From: Uloborus plumipes
Taxonomy: Eukaryota > Arthropoda > Arachnida > Araneae > Uloboridae
Direction of reading: 5' to 3'
Assembly (NCBI GenBank): GCA_038373865.1
Contig: JAXGGA010002929.1
Span: 48,038 to 112,037 of the forward strand
DNA length: 64,000 nt
The notes under the pieces: generated by a model
What the model saw: only the letters and a program-made list of their open reading frames with translations
Told to the model about the DNA's origin: nothing
Databases searched by the model: none
Position numbers and translations under genes: made by a program
Shown here: piece by piece, positions 22,457-35,300 of the stretch
Position numbering within the stretch: the first letter of the stretch is position 1
Layout: every line of letters begins with the position of its first letter

Positions 22457-25400
22457 CTCAAAAAGAGTTTTTTATACTTTTTATTTATTTTTTTTTTAAA
22501 TATTAGAATACACATTTACAAAACAAAAAGTGCAAAACACTGAAAATTTTTTTATTCCCACTTATAAAATTACATTTATGAATCTTGTCACATCTTAACA
22601 CATTAACTCTTCTATCAGATAAAAAGAATGTTATAAGTAGTTCTTTTGAACACTGAAAATTTTCATATTGGAAGGATGCCAATTAAAATGATACTAACAT
22701 TATAAGTATTTTGAACACAGTAGGCATACATACACATGTATCCAAACCAGAGGCTCAAAACCCCTTTAACTTTGTTCTAAATTACTTATATAAAAAAAAA
22801 AACGCCATCATACATTAAACAAAAGCATCATCATTCAGTTCATAGCTAATTTTATTTAAGTTATCACTCTTATATTTGCATCATATGGGAATACCTGATA
22901 TGCTAATTTTCAAATAGATCAAATTAAATTGATTAATTTAGATTTTTTTTTTTTTTTTTTTGAAAACAATCAATTTAAGCTCTTTTTTATTATTTGTAAC
23001 ATCTGTCACGAAAAATTGTGCGAATATAACCAATACTGAAGTTTGAATATACCTTTTGATTTTTCCTTGCTCCTTACGTAATTTTTCTGTTTTTGTAATA
23101 TTTGATATAAGAACTGTAACAAATCTAATGTTAGCAAAGCACAAGTTTGAAATAAAAATTGCATGCATATTTTTGGCATTAAAAGCAAGTCTGTTTTTAT
23201 TAAAGTAAAGAAATTGAGCTATTTCCACTGAAGAGTAGTAAATCAAAAGTCCCTCAAAGAATAAAGTATCACATGTTATAATTGAAGCATAAGTGCCAAG
23301 ATGAACAATTTGGAGATAATTAGCTAAAATGTTAGAAGCAACTCTTGGCTGTTTTAGGACATGAGATGCTATGCAGGGCTACTTGCTAGTAGCCCTGGTA
23401 GCTGCTTCTCTGCTATACAGCATGATTTAGAAAACTTTTCAATGAAAGCCTACACGCGGTTTGAACTATGTACGTGTTTTACTCAAAACTGAAAAAAGTC
23501 TACTTACAGCCCTCTGCTTCTCACCCACTGAATTCATTTTAACTAATGATTTTCTGGCAATAGTTGAGGATAGTTTATTGTAAAAAAGATATTGATCACT
23601 CAAATTTGCAGCACATACATATTTACTGTGAATAAAACTTGCTGCAACAAAATTTGAATTGTCTTTGAGTTGCTATATTACCTCTGCCTGATAAAATCCA
23701 TCCGTTTGGCCAAATGAAACATATATGCAATTTTTATTCTGCACTTCTGTGCTTACATTTGATGTTTAAGTGCATGTTCTGAGCAAAAGTGATCAGTTAC
23801 AACTACATTCTGTTCCATATAAAAAGAGCATTTGTCCAAAAACCTATCATACAGCTTTTTGAGAATTCACAATACCTTTTAGAGTAGAAAGAACTATCAA
23901 AAAATTAGTTTGAAAAAAAAAACTTTTTTTTTTTTTGCATATGTAACTGTAAAAAACTAAAACCAGGTAAATGTTGACATCCAAAAAGGAATGTAAACAT
24001 TTATATAGCAAAGACTTTGGTGAAAGTAATATTTCAGGTGAATGTTGATTCTTCAATACTGTCCATTTACAGTAACATATACATCAATTTATTATTAGTA
24101 GCAGTAGTACACAAAATGCGCAACATAAGACATTTGATTTTTTTTGTTTTACAACTATACTTGTAAGAAATCCTTTAACAAGTTAGCTTCACAAATTGCA
24201 TGTCTCACAAGATTTTAATATGCAAGCACATGTTTTGGTGAATAAATTTAGTTCTTCATATTTACTATGAATTTTGAATGTTTCACAACCCTCTAAAAAT
24301 TATAGTGCTTTAATATGATTTTAATAATGGAAGATTAAACCTTTTCCATATACCACTTTACTCTCAGGAAGCATAGATTTTATCCTGACTAGTGTTGTAT
24401 TCTGCCAAAATACATCATTGCTGTACAATTGCTACATCACTCAATAGCATTGCTGATTACAACTTAAAACAGCAACTGTACAGCTTTGTTTTAACATATT
24501 GATGCAGAAAAGAAATGAAAATTTAACACGGATATTACATAATACTTGTAGCAATCTGCTACAAAAACATCTTATTTCAAGCTTTGTCAGAACTTTATCA
24601 TGGATACTTGCTCAATTCTACACATTGTGTGGTATGTGATGGCAAAATAAAATGTTATTAGTTGATGTTGATAAATTACCATTCACATACTAAAGGTTCA
24701 AAACTTAATAGTAAATTAGAAATTTGCTGAAAACACCAGTCTTTATCACCAGTCTCTTCTATAATTTAGAATGCTATAATTTTGGTTTAATTTGGGAATG
24801 TAAATACCTCCAAACATATAGCAAATTATATAAATAATTTAGTTTTGTATTAAAAAACTCTAATATTTTGAATGTTTAAAGCATAAGACGGTCAGAAGTT
24901 ACGAAAATAACTATTCTTATACCACACATAAAGGTCTAAGTAGAAATCAATAAATAAAAAACTTGATCTGATGCAAGTAAAACTAAGAGAATATAAAAAA
25001 TGCAAAAATAGTTATAATATGTCTAATTTATGCATACATATACTATGTATATACAATAGAATCAACCGTTAAGACTGAATATATATAAATATTCAACATT
25101 AGAAATACTTGACAATGTTTGTATCTTTTAAAAAATATAAGTACAGGCATGAAAGTGAAAAATTCGGAAAAGAAAAAGAACAAGTTGTGAGTGAAAATGC
25201 AACATGCCAATGTGGTGGGAAAGATCTGAAGAATTTGACTCCGGTTGTTACAAAATTCTATAAACAATTATTTGCTTATTAATATTTTATTCAAAATCAA
25301 TTCAATAATCAAAATTGCGTTTTTATCTTTTTCTAAAACAAATTTCTTTGTCATATTACAGCTAAAATGAAAAAAGAATAAAATAATTGTTAAATCTATA

Positions 25401-26338
25401 CGTTGAGGAAAATTATCAAAGTGTGTAACAAATTATTTCAATTCACATTGAGGGTACAGGAAAAAAAGCTTTTAGGCTGTGTTAATACAATGGGGTGGGG
25501 ATTCTTCCTTTAAATTTAAGGGTAATTCATAACAAGTGCCAATATGGTCACATGAAATATGTAATAAATAAAAAGACTATTAAAAGCAATTCATTCGCTT
25601 ACAAAATAAGTCTTAACCCTACACTGCATGATTTTTTTTTTTCTTTGAAAGACATACATATGTTTTTTAGAGTAATAAGAAAACATTGGAACACATTTTT
25701 AAAAAAATAATTTTAAGGATAGATGGTTATATTTGCTTTAAAGATACTTAATACTTGCTTTTTATGCTTGCGTTGCTTTATGCATGGTCATAAGGAAAAA
25801 TAGTCCATGTATCCAATTGGCAACGCTATGCAGTGTAGGGTTAATTTACAGCGATACAATCAGACAAAAAGAAAAACCTTCATACATCACAGGTTGCTTT
25901 CATCAAAAAAATTTTCCTTTTATTGTTCAAATAAAATTATGCACACAAAATTTTCCCTTTCAAACCAACATCAAACATGAAGTAATTTCATAAGAATACA
26001 AAGGGGGATTTTCTTTTTCCATTTTAAGAAAAAAAAAGTGACGTAAATTTGTATAATTTTCTCCTTCTTTAACGCAACCCCCTTCCTCTTTCAAATAACT
26101 TCATTGCCATTTCAGGAACAGCAAAAATTATTCAAAAACAGTTCACATTACTAGATCTCTGGGTAAGTTTGCCATGCCAGAAATTATCACTCAAAATAGC
26201 TATATCATTACAAATAAACCAACTTAAGTCTTTCAGTGAAAATATAAACAAATATTTGTGCACATTTTTTGAACAAGCTTAAAAACATTTTCCTAAAATG
26301 ATTATTGAAAAATATTTTTTCTTCTAGACAGATGATAC
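22457..26338 (-). other. Repeat-poor stretch downstream of SEC11, possible 3' UTR
   Basis: No transposon ends or exons were found in these 3.9 kb, in contrast to both sides. Because SEC11 ends at 26339 on the minus strand, a long AU-rich 3' UTR could fill it; TTTATT (AATAAA on the minus strand) occurs near 22480. This is inference from position and repeat depletion only. Confidence 0.3.
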
Positions 26339-26389
26339 TCAATCTCGATGAATTAATACAAATAAACCAAGGCATCCTAAAACAGCATA
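26339..26389 (-). CDS. SEC11A: SEC11 exon 6 (C-terminus and stop)
   Basis: This exon codes the hydrophobic C-terminus [16 protein letters not shown] followed by a TGA stop at 26339-26341. The acceptor is TTTCAG. Confidence 0.94.
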   Translation of the reverse strand, partial: YAVLGCLGLFVLIHRD

Positions 26390-29300
26390 CTGAAAAGAAA
26401 TATATAGATAGTAAATTTTAAAAATTATTTTAAACAAATATGAAGTCATATCAGAGAATATATAAACAAGAATTTGATTCATTTATAGACACTGTTACAG
26501 CACTTTCTAAAGATGAAAGAGATGATTAGGACAAACATAATTTAGGAAATATATTGAAGCATTTGGTAAATGTTGTTAGAATAAATATAATTTTTTTTAT
26601 TGCATACCTTAAATTTCGGATAATCATTCATAAGAATAGTCACTATACCAACGTAAGGTACAAAACTAAAAAGATAAAAAATACGAAATAAATATCATTA
26701 GAAATACAAGAGTACATATACATTTAGCACAAAAATATTCTGTATAAACTTTTAATATTAAATATACCAAATGAAATTACTACATACCCTCTGGCACGAC
26801 CAACAATATCTTTCTTTTCTAACCAAAGTTGGCCAGGAGCATAAAGTCCCCTATCATCTACTGAATTGTTGTCACCTTTTGTTAAAATTTTTACAGTTCC
26901 ATTATTTCTGCAAAAAATGATTACAAAATTAGCATAAAAAATACACCATATGGAAATTCTAGTTTTAAAAGATCTAAAATATAATTTTTTATTTACAAGA
27001 AACACAATAATCATTTCAAACATCCATTATAAAGAAATTGCTCAAATGTATGCGGAAAAAAAAAACTACATTTCTGTTTCTAATTAGAATTGTGATGAAA
27101 GATACTGTTAAAAAAGCTATGAGCATCATTAAAGCCTCACAAATCCTAGGTGCCTTGGTGGCTTAAAAAAACCTTGACATTTATTTATAAAGCAAGAACC
27201 TTCCATTAATCATATTACATAGAATTTTCCCATGAACTCTTAGAAATTGCATTGTCTTGCACCTAAAATGTTTTCTTGGCTAGAAGATTTTATAATTTTT
27301 TATTATTATCTCAACAGAATCAAGCCTAAGTTATTCAAGGATTAAACAAGTATAACACTAGCGGTTTCTTTTACATTTGTGTGCTTATAAACAAGTTCAG
27401 CTAACATGAGGAACATACAAAAAGTAAGCTTTGTCTTGCTTTTTACAAAGAAGTTCTTTTATTTATTAGAGAAGTTTACAACGGTAAGAAAAAAAATATA
27501 TAACAGTAATGTTTTTTAAAAGTATATAATTTCTAACTAGGGATGCACCGAGTAGCTGAGTACCGAGTACTCGGCCTTTCACTACTCGGCTGAGTACCGA
27601 GTTGCCGAGTAGTACCAATTGTTTTTTAAAAAAATCATTGACATACAGCGGTATAGGGTTAGAAATCATTACAAAATTTTACTAGTCTTCTCGACCAGTG
27701 AACAGGAATATATACTGGTTAACAGACAACATCACTGGTCCACCTTAAATCATTAACCACAATTTTTTTCTTTAAAAAAAATGGTAGTCCTTGGATTGTT
27801 TATTATTTTACGGTGATTCGAGGCGAGTTTTACTGGTCTGGAACCAATGGACCAGCAGTAAATTCGAACCCTGACATATGAACTGATCATTGGAATGAAC
27901 CTCCATATGATAGTTCTTAGAACAAAAATCCTACTGAATTTAACTTATGCATTGTTTAAAATATTTTATTTATTGTGATAATTTTTAAAAAAGTTATTTT
28001 TAAAATGAAACTACATTAAATGAACAAATATAAAGTATCAATTAAGTTGGAATTGTATTAATCTATTACTAATTAGTTCTAATTCTCTAAACGTGAATAA
28101 TTTTCAAAAGCTTTTGGGGATATTAAAATAAAGATTTACTCCATTGAAGCATTACAAACTTCAATATTTTCAAAATTAACTTGAAAATTTCGCACTAGAT
28201 GGCAGTATACCCATAATTTGTTCCTCCAATATATATATATATATATTTGCATATTTTTAATTATTGAAAAAGGTGTCTTGAACTATTCAATTTTCTACAA
28301 CTATTCGGTATCGGCCGAGTACCTGATCCAAATTTGGCCGAGTACCGAGTACTCTGCAAATTGGCCGAGAAATTTTTATAAATTATTGAAATAAATAATA
28401 AATGTGACAACCTAAGGTAGCATATGTTAATGTAACCTAAAATTTTCGCAAAGATTAAAATATTTGCACAATGCAAAAGGATTGCTCTCTCAACCACGCA
28501 AAACCAGTTTTCCGCAAAGTACGCGTTCAGTTACCATATATGACGAAGTTTAAGCTCTCTCTTGCCTATTAAAGCATGGAATGATGAATTTTAAAGAGCC
28601 AGCTTTTAACACGTGGAGGAAAAACAAAGAAAAAAAAACCTGAAACAGTCTTAAAAATTAAGGAAAATTTTCGAAAATTAAGGACTTTTTAAGGGTTTTT
28701 TAGGGACCTTAATTTTGTCTGATAAAATTAAGAGTTTCTTAAGGGTTTTTTAAGGAAGTACGAACCCGGTAATTTATTTCATTATGACCAAAATTAAATT
28801 TGATAAATCATGTTACAATAAATTTACTAAAACTGTGAAAACTTACTTTTCATGAATCTTAAGAACCCTATGTACAATTGGTATATCTCGACCTTCAACT
28901 TTAAAGACTACAATGTCTCCAACACGTACTGGGTCATCTCTGTGATTCGTTAGAAATAACAAATCGCCTCGGTGGAATGCTGGTTCCATACTTCCACTGT
29001 AAGAAAATAAAAAAATTTAAAACCTTTAATCCATTATCAGGCAGGGAATCAAATCAGTCTAAGAGATATTGTTACTTTTTGCATACACTATTGATTTCTG
29101 CAAAATAGTTTATTTGATTTCTTATTTTTAAACTAGAACACTAAGCATTTACAGAGCAGCTCAGTCTGAGTTAATAGGGATCAGCAGCCTGACAATCTGA
29201 GTTAATAGGGATCCAGACACCAACATGGATTACTGAAAACTTGGATTATGCTAACTACAAAAGAACTCTGATTTGATTTTCTTATGCAACTAAAATACAT

Positions 29301-32300
29301 TGAAAAATGAAAAAATAATGAGCAAAAATATCTAGAAATATAACTGATTTTATATTTACTTCATTTAATGTCTAAAAGAGAATCTAAGCCGTATATTTTG
29401 GACTAACCTAAATCAGAATGGCAAGCCGTAGAAGAAAGCAAAAATTGCAAGAAAAACAGAAATTTTTAAAGAGGTCAGGAATAAATTTAAGCATTAGTAA
29501 GAGGGGTGGAGCAATGGCATAGCCTAGGAGGAGGGGGATCTTCTTTTCAGGGTGTAAAAAAATCAATGATTTTTTTTAAAAATAAAAAAAATCGGATTTT
29601 TTTTATTTAAATCAGATTTTTTTTTATTTAAATCTGATTTTTTTAATTTTTTTTAAATTAGAAATTTCAGTTATTAATTAATTTTTATTTATGAACAACT
29701 TACCTTTAAGTTTTTAAAAATACAAAAACACCTTTGAAGTAAAGCTTCACCAGTAAGAAACCCAGAAAAAAGTGTTGGAGCCAATCTGAAAATAATCCTG
29801 TCTACTAACTAATATAAAAATCAAATGGGGCAGGAAGCTCAACCTAATCCCCCCCCCCTCTTTATTTTGCTTTTGTTTTGTATAGCTGGAATATGTTCCA
29901 TTTCAGCCACAAATAAAGGTTTGGGCAAGGACAAACCTTAGTAATCTTTTTTTGTTTGTGATATGGATGACTGAGTTTATTATTTCTTGTTGGTAAAGGT
30001 TATAATGCAGTTCCAAAACACTTCAGTTTATAGTGTTCATCTATTTATTACCCTTTTTGGGGTGCATAACCTTTTTCAGTGAAGGGCCACATTAGGGTGG
30101 TTCACAAACCTATGGTAAAAAAAAATGTCCTAGGAAGCATTATACTTACCATTAACATTCTTCTGTAGGGCTAGAGAGGTGAAAAGTTCAAAATCATAAA
30201 CACTTTTCCCAAGTTAGGAGACTCATGGGGGTATTTTCCCCTCCCCTTCGTAAAATATTTAACACATCAACAATAACCCATTTTCTCCAGCTTCAAAATG
30301 TTACACTTATATTTTGATACAACACAATAATATCGGACTGCCTTCTATGACTCCCAAGTCCAAAAACTTTTTCAAGCTGTAAATTTTTTTTCTAAAACCT
30401 TGGAAACATCGCATGTTACATATGAGTCGCACCGCAGATTTCCTTTCCGTATTATTTATATTAATTCCAGTTATCTTCAAGCGATCACCTTGAAGGGGGA
30501 AACGGAGATCATATTTGGATTCATTTTAGATAAGAAACAGCAAGAATAGTGTCAGATACATTTTGTGCCGAGCAGTGCCGATTGTTGTTATACTGAAATT
30601 TGCTAGAAGTTTTTAATTAAAGACAAAATATTTAAACTTCTTGCTATGCAATTCAACTTTCTATGTATATTTATATATAGATTTTTTTTGAGAGAGAGAT
30701 GCTTTTAGTATTGAATATTTTATTGTCTCAGCAAGGATAAGAACTCAATTTGCTTCAACAGCAAGTAAAAGAAACTGCTTATTGTCTTCATTATTGAAAA
30801 AAAATCTGTTAAATTCTTGAATTATTTGAACATTTCCCTCAGCAACGTATTCACCATTATTTATTTATTTTATTTTTTTCCTTTTAATTCTGTGATTGGG
30901 CGTAGGACGAAGAATGTTAGAAAATAATCCCTAATATTCATGTTTGAAAAAAATCCAATTGTTCTGTTCTACACTTGTTATATTTCACATCTTTATTCTT
31001 GTAATAACTTGATTTTCTTTCAACTAGAATTTGATGCGAAAAACTAAATCAAACTAATTAATTCACCAGAAAGGTGTCACAAGTACTTTAACAAAACTGT
31101 CCTAGTTGTTATTTCAACTTCCAGGTCGTTCATATCTTATAAGGTTTTTTCCAAGTTCAGATATTCCCAGAAGTTTTACTAGCAAATGGAACATTTATTA
31201 ATGTTCAATCTATTTGTTTTACTGTACAAAAAGGCGCTGAAATTGTAAAAAGTGTTGTACCTTGGTTTTTTCGCTCATGATTAAATGAAAAATCTCTTTC
31301 TTATATAGGAACACAAATATTTTGAGGCATATAAGAGACTGGATTTTCTCAGAAAGGCTCCATAATTGACTAATAATACCTCAATTATCTCTTTATAATC
31401 AGCAAGAGTGATCATAGATTTATCTATAGATTTATAAAAAGCTTACAGTTGAAGTTTAAAACTTGTTAAAGTACTTCTTAAGTTCTATGTGCAACATTTT
31501 TTTTTTTTTTTTTAATTCTTTGCCAAACATTTTTTCACTTTAAAGTTATTAAAAAGAATAGAACTTGTGGGAAATATGATGACCAAAATAAGCATGAAGT
31601 AAATATCTTTGCCTAAATTTCAGATTAGTTCTATGCCAGACTAGCTACAATAGTTTATTTTTTGCAATTAGTTTTTATAATTTAATTAATTCTTCTTGTG
31701 ATACTCTTAGCACTATTAGTTTAAAACTTTAAATCTTGAAAAAATTTTCTCTACATCCCACTACTTTAAAAACATAAAAAACATTTTGCACAGCTCTTCC
31801 ACAACTTTATTTTAGTAAGTTTTGAAAATCATAGCACAACATGTAGACAAGTAGTACTGTAATCTACATTGTATGCTGCAATCTACTAAATAATTGATTG
31901 TATCAAAGGTGTTGCTATATAGATTCAAACGATTAAGTATGTTTCCCATTGGTTGAACTAATATTTATGCGTTGGAAAATGAGAATAATTGAAAAAAAAA
32001 TCTCTTCCAAGAAACTGGTCTCTTTAGTCAAAAATTGTGAAAATTACGAAAAAGCGTAAAAATGAAGAGTGTTTGAGCACCATCTTCCATTAAGAGTAGG
32101 GAGCTGAAATTTTTAGAGGGTGATCTTATACATAAATGGAAAAAACGTAGGGTGCGCCTTGGTTCGTAGCAAAAAAAAAAATTTTTTTTGAACCACCCTA
32201 GGCCACGTGCGTAGCAAGAGCTCCATTGGAGCGCCGCATGCCAGCTCATCATTTGGAGGGCTCGTAAACGGTAATTACCCCCCCCCCTCACAGGCTCTGG

Positions 32301-35300
32301 GAAAGTCATGTTTTTGTTTTAAATATATTTTGCTATATTATTTCATTGAGTACATATCCTTTGCCCCATGGAAAATTAAGAAAAATGATGAGCCTGGCCA
32401 AGCATGCACCAGTACTTTGCTGATGATAATGTAAGAAAAGTTGTAATTGAAATATTGAATATTTTTACTAAATGACTTGTTGGGAAAAAATACCAACTTT
32501 ATTAAAACATGAAACTACAAAATATTTCATGTACATGACTTACAGTGAAAAGTTAAACCTTTTTCAGTGAAGAAAGCTGGATATAATATGAATATTAAAA
32601 AAAATGATGACTTAACAAAAAAGGAATCATGATATAAAAATTTACAAACATTATTTTTCTAAAAATTCAGGGAAATGCCATGAAATCAAAATTAGCAATT
32701 GGATGGCTGAGATTGAAATTTATCTACCAATTTTTATATATGGGTTCCTTGTTGATAGTTGAAATTCTCAACATGCTTGCATTTTTCTTAATATTGGTTA
32801 ATCATGGAGGTAAAGATATTTAGAGCTCCAAAAGTCTCAACTATTAGAAACTTCATTTGCATATATCAGCGGCCAGCAAGGTAACTAACTCCATCTCTTT
32901 CAAGAGCTTCATTAACAAGAGCACCAAATAATTTAATTTTTATGTGTTTTAGATCGAAAAATATCCATTCGCCACGCGGTAAGTGCAAAAATTAAAAAAT
33001 GGTGGTTAAAAAAAAAATGCTCACATTTGTTTCAAAAAATACATATGTATTCTTGCTCAGTATGATTTGTTTCGTGCATTACTCCAAAAATAAGAAGAAA
33101 TATCGTAACCTGGAACAGGGGCGGCAAATAAGGGGGGCAAGAGGGGGCGATCGCACCCCCAAATATTTTTCGCTGTTAAAAACGTGTAAATTCGATTTGT
33201 GTAAAGCACAAATCAATGATCACGTGCAAAAGGAACTAAAAAAGCTTGTCAATTTTCAACGAAAATTGATAAAACCCATCCTTAAACATATTCTCAAGAT
33301 GATTTCTAAGAAATACTCTAAAACAAGAAAGGATCTGTTCAGCACAAGACACTGGAAATCGATGGGAAAAAAACTCTTCTTCTTGACTCCAAACATTGCA
33401 GATTAAAACTTGACTGAAAGCTAAAAACTAATTTCTAATCAAGACATTTTATGTGATAACTAATTATAAACTAATTTTAAAGTTTGGTCATTGAATTTAA
33501 ATTGTTTTAATAACTCAATTTTTTCTTAACATTGAATAAAGTTTCTGATATCTTTCTTTTAACTAATATGTATTTTTTCCACACTGATATTTAATATATT
33601 GCTAAAAAAACACAACATATTTAACAAACTCGCCCCCTCAAATGAAATGTCGAAATGCCGCCCCTGACCTGGAAGCCGATGCTGAAAGATTGCTGAAAAA
33701 TTACTTGTAAACATTTAAAGTGCACTTTGGACGTGACATCGAAAAACCACAAGAAAATATGCCCAAACTGCTAAGCATTTAGCATATAAAAGTCAAATTG
33801 GTAGGATTTTGTCATTCAAGTTGGAAACAGAACTTGAGCAATGAAATATTAAAAAGAATATGCAATATTTTTCAAAATGAAGCGGGTTTTTTCCTTTTTT
33901 TTTTTTTTTTTCGTCGTTGTTGTTACTATAACAATTATTAGGTTTGCTCAATCAATGCCAAGAAGCTATAAGGGGTATGCTGTCCTTTGGTTCGTAATTG
34001 AAAATTGAAATTTCCCGATCTACTCTTTTTCTCTAAAGTTCCAAAATCTTTCTTCAAACAGAATTTAGGAGCGATTTTATTCGGTGTGTGTAGTTTAAAA
34101 TACAATCAGCAAAACCTTTTTGCTTTTTCCTTCCCTCTAAGGTAAAAAAAAAAAAAAAAATCTTTTTTTTTTCAAAAAATTTTTTTTTTCATTTTCCCCC
34201 ACAAAAAATCAAATGCACTCGCGGGCCGCACATCGCTTCGCGGCGGGCCGCAGGTTGTGCACCCCTATTCTAATTGATATATTAAGCACTCCAGCATTAT
34301 TTGAATCTTTTTTTAAAAACAAGGTTTCTAAAAATATTAACATGAAAAATAAAGTAAAATTACCTGAGAACAACGACAATAGGACTCTCACTGCCAGTTA
34401 CGACCATTAAACCTTTCCAGATCATTAATGCAGAGGAGACTATCATACCAAAGTTTAAAACCTGGTACATCAACTGGAAAATTAAAATAATAGATTAAAG
34501 TACATTTTTTAAAGAATTTTAATTACATTAAAGTTCTAAAATCATTATTAGAATAACAGGGTACAGTTAGATTTACATATATATATTTTAAAGATAATCC
34601 ATCCTACCTACATTATAATGGTACTCTGAATAGTCTGGATCTAGGGATGGTTTCAATGGATACAGCTGATGATGCTTATATAGAGAAATCATTGAAGACC
34701 CTGGTTTTGGTTGCCATATAATTTTGACCATGACAAGAGGAAGATTCCATATAGAATAAAACTCTACCAAGGGATGTAAGAAAACAAGGAACTTTAAGAG
34801 AGCAAAAATGGAAATGGAAGGAGTTTCATGGCCTTCTAGAAAATGACCTTTTCAAAAAAAATGTAAGAAATTATTTTTGTTTGCATACAGTTTAAAATTT
34901 TACCCCTGTCTGCTACCCTCCCAACCTCAGAACATTGAAGGCATCCAATGTGTTCTATACGCCAATAATTTATAGTCCAAGAGAAAGCAACATCGAAAAA
35001 AATAACAAGTTTAAGACGTCTGGCTCTTTAATATATCTTTCCCTATGCTCTTCTAAGCAGCATGCCAGGTGTCTAAATCTAATTATAGTAGAGCAAAAAT
35101 TCAAAAATTGCTGTAAAGGCGAGAAATGGACCTTTCCATTGATATACTACATGACATACTTAAGGCAGGTTTAAGTTTCTAATTGCTCCAAAATTCTTTA
35201 AAAATCACTATTTTTAACAGCAAACATGTGATGGGCAGTGAAGAACGCAACTTCTCTCAGCTGCCGAACCCCACATGCTGCTTAGAAGAGCATAGGGAAA

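Larger units (their letters stand above)
30057..34267. mobile_element. hAT-like element in SEC11 intron 2 (ends only)
   Basis: The left end TTGGGGTGCATAACCT and reversed right end TAGGGGTGCACAACCT are inverted. The right subterminal region is rich in ggccgc, as in many hAT-Charlie-type elements. The flanking octamers do not match, so the pairing rests on the termini. Two later elements sit inside it: 30093-32200 and 33116-33666. Confidence 0.5.

Noticed and set aside
32999..33406. Plus-strand open frame of 135 codons
   Set aside because: It crosses the left boundary of the 33116-33666 MITE, so it joins unrelated sequences. The lysine-rich content reflects A-rich DNA.
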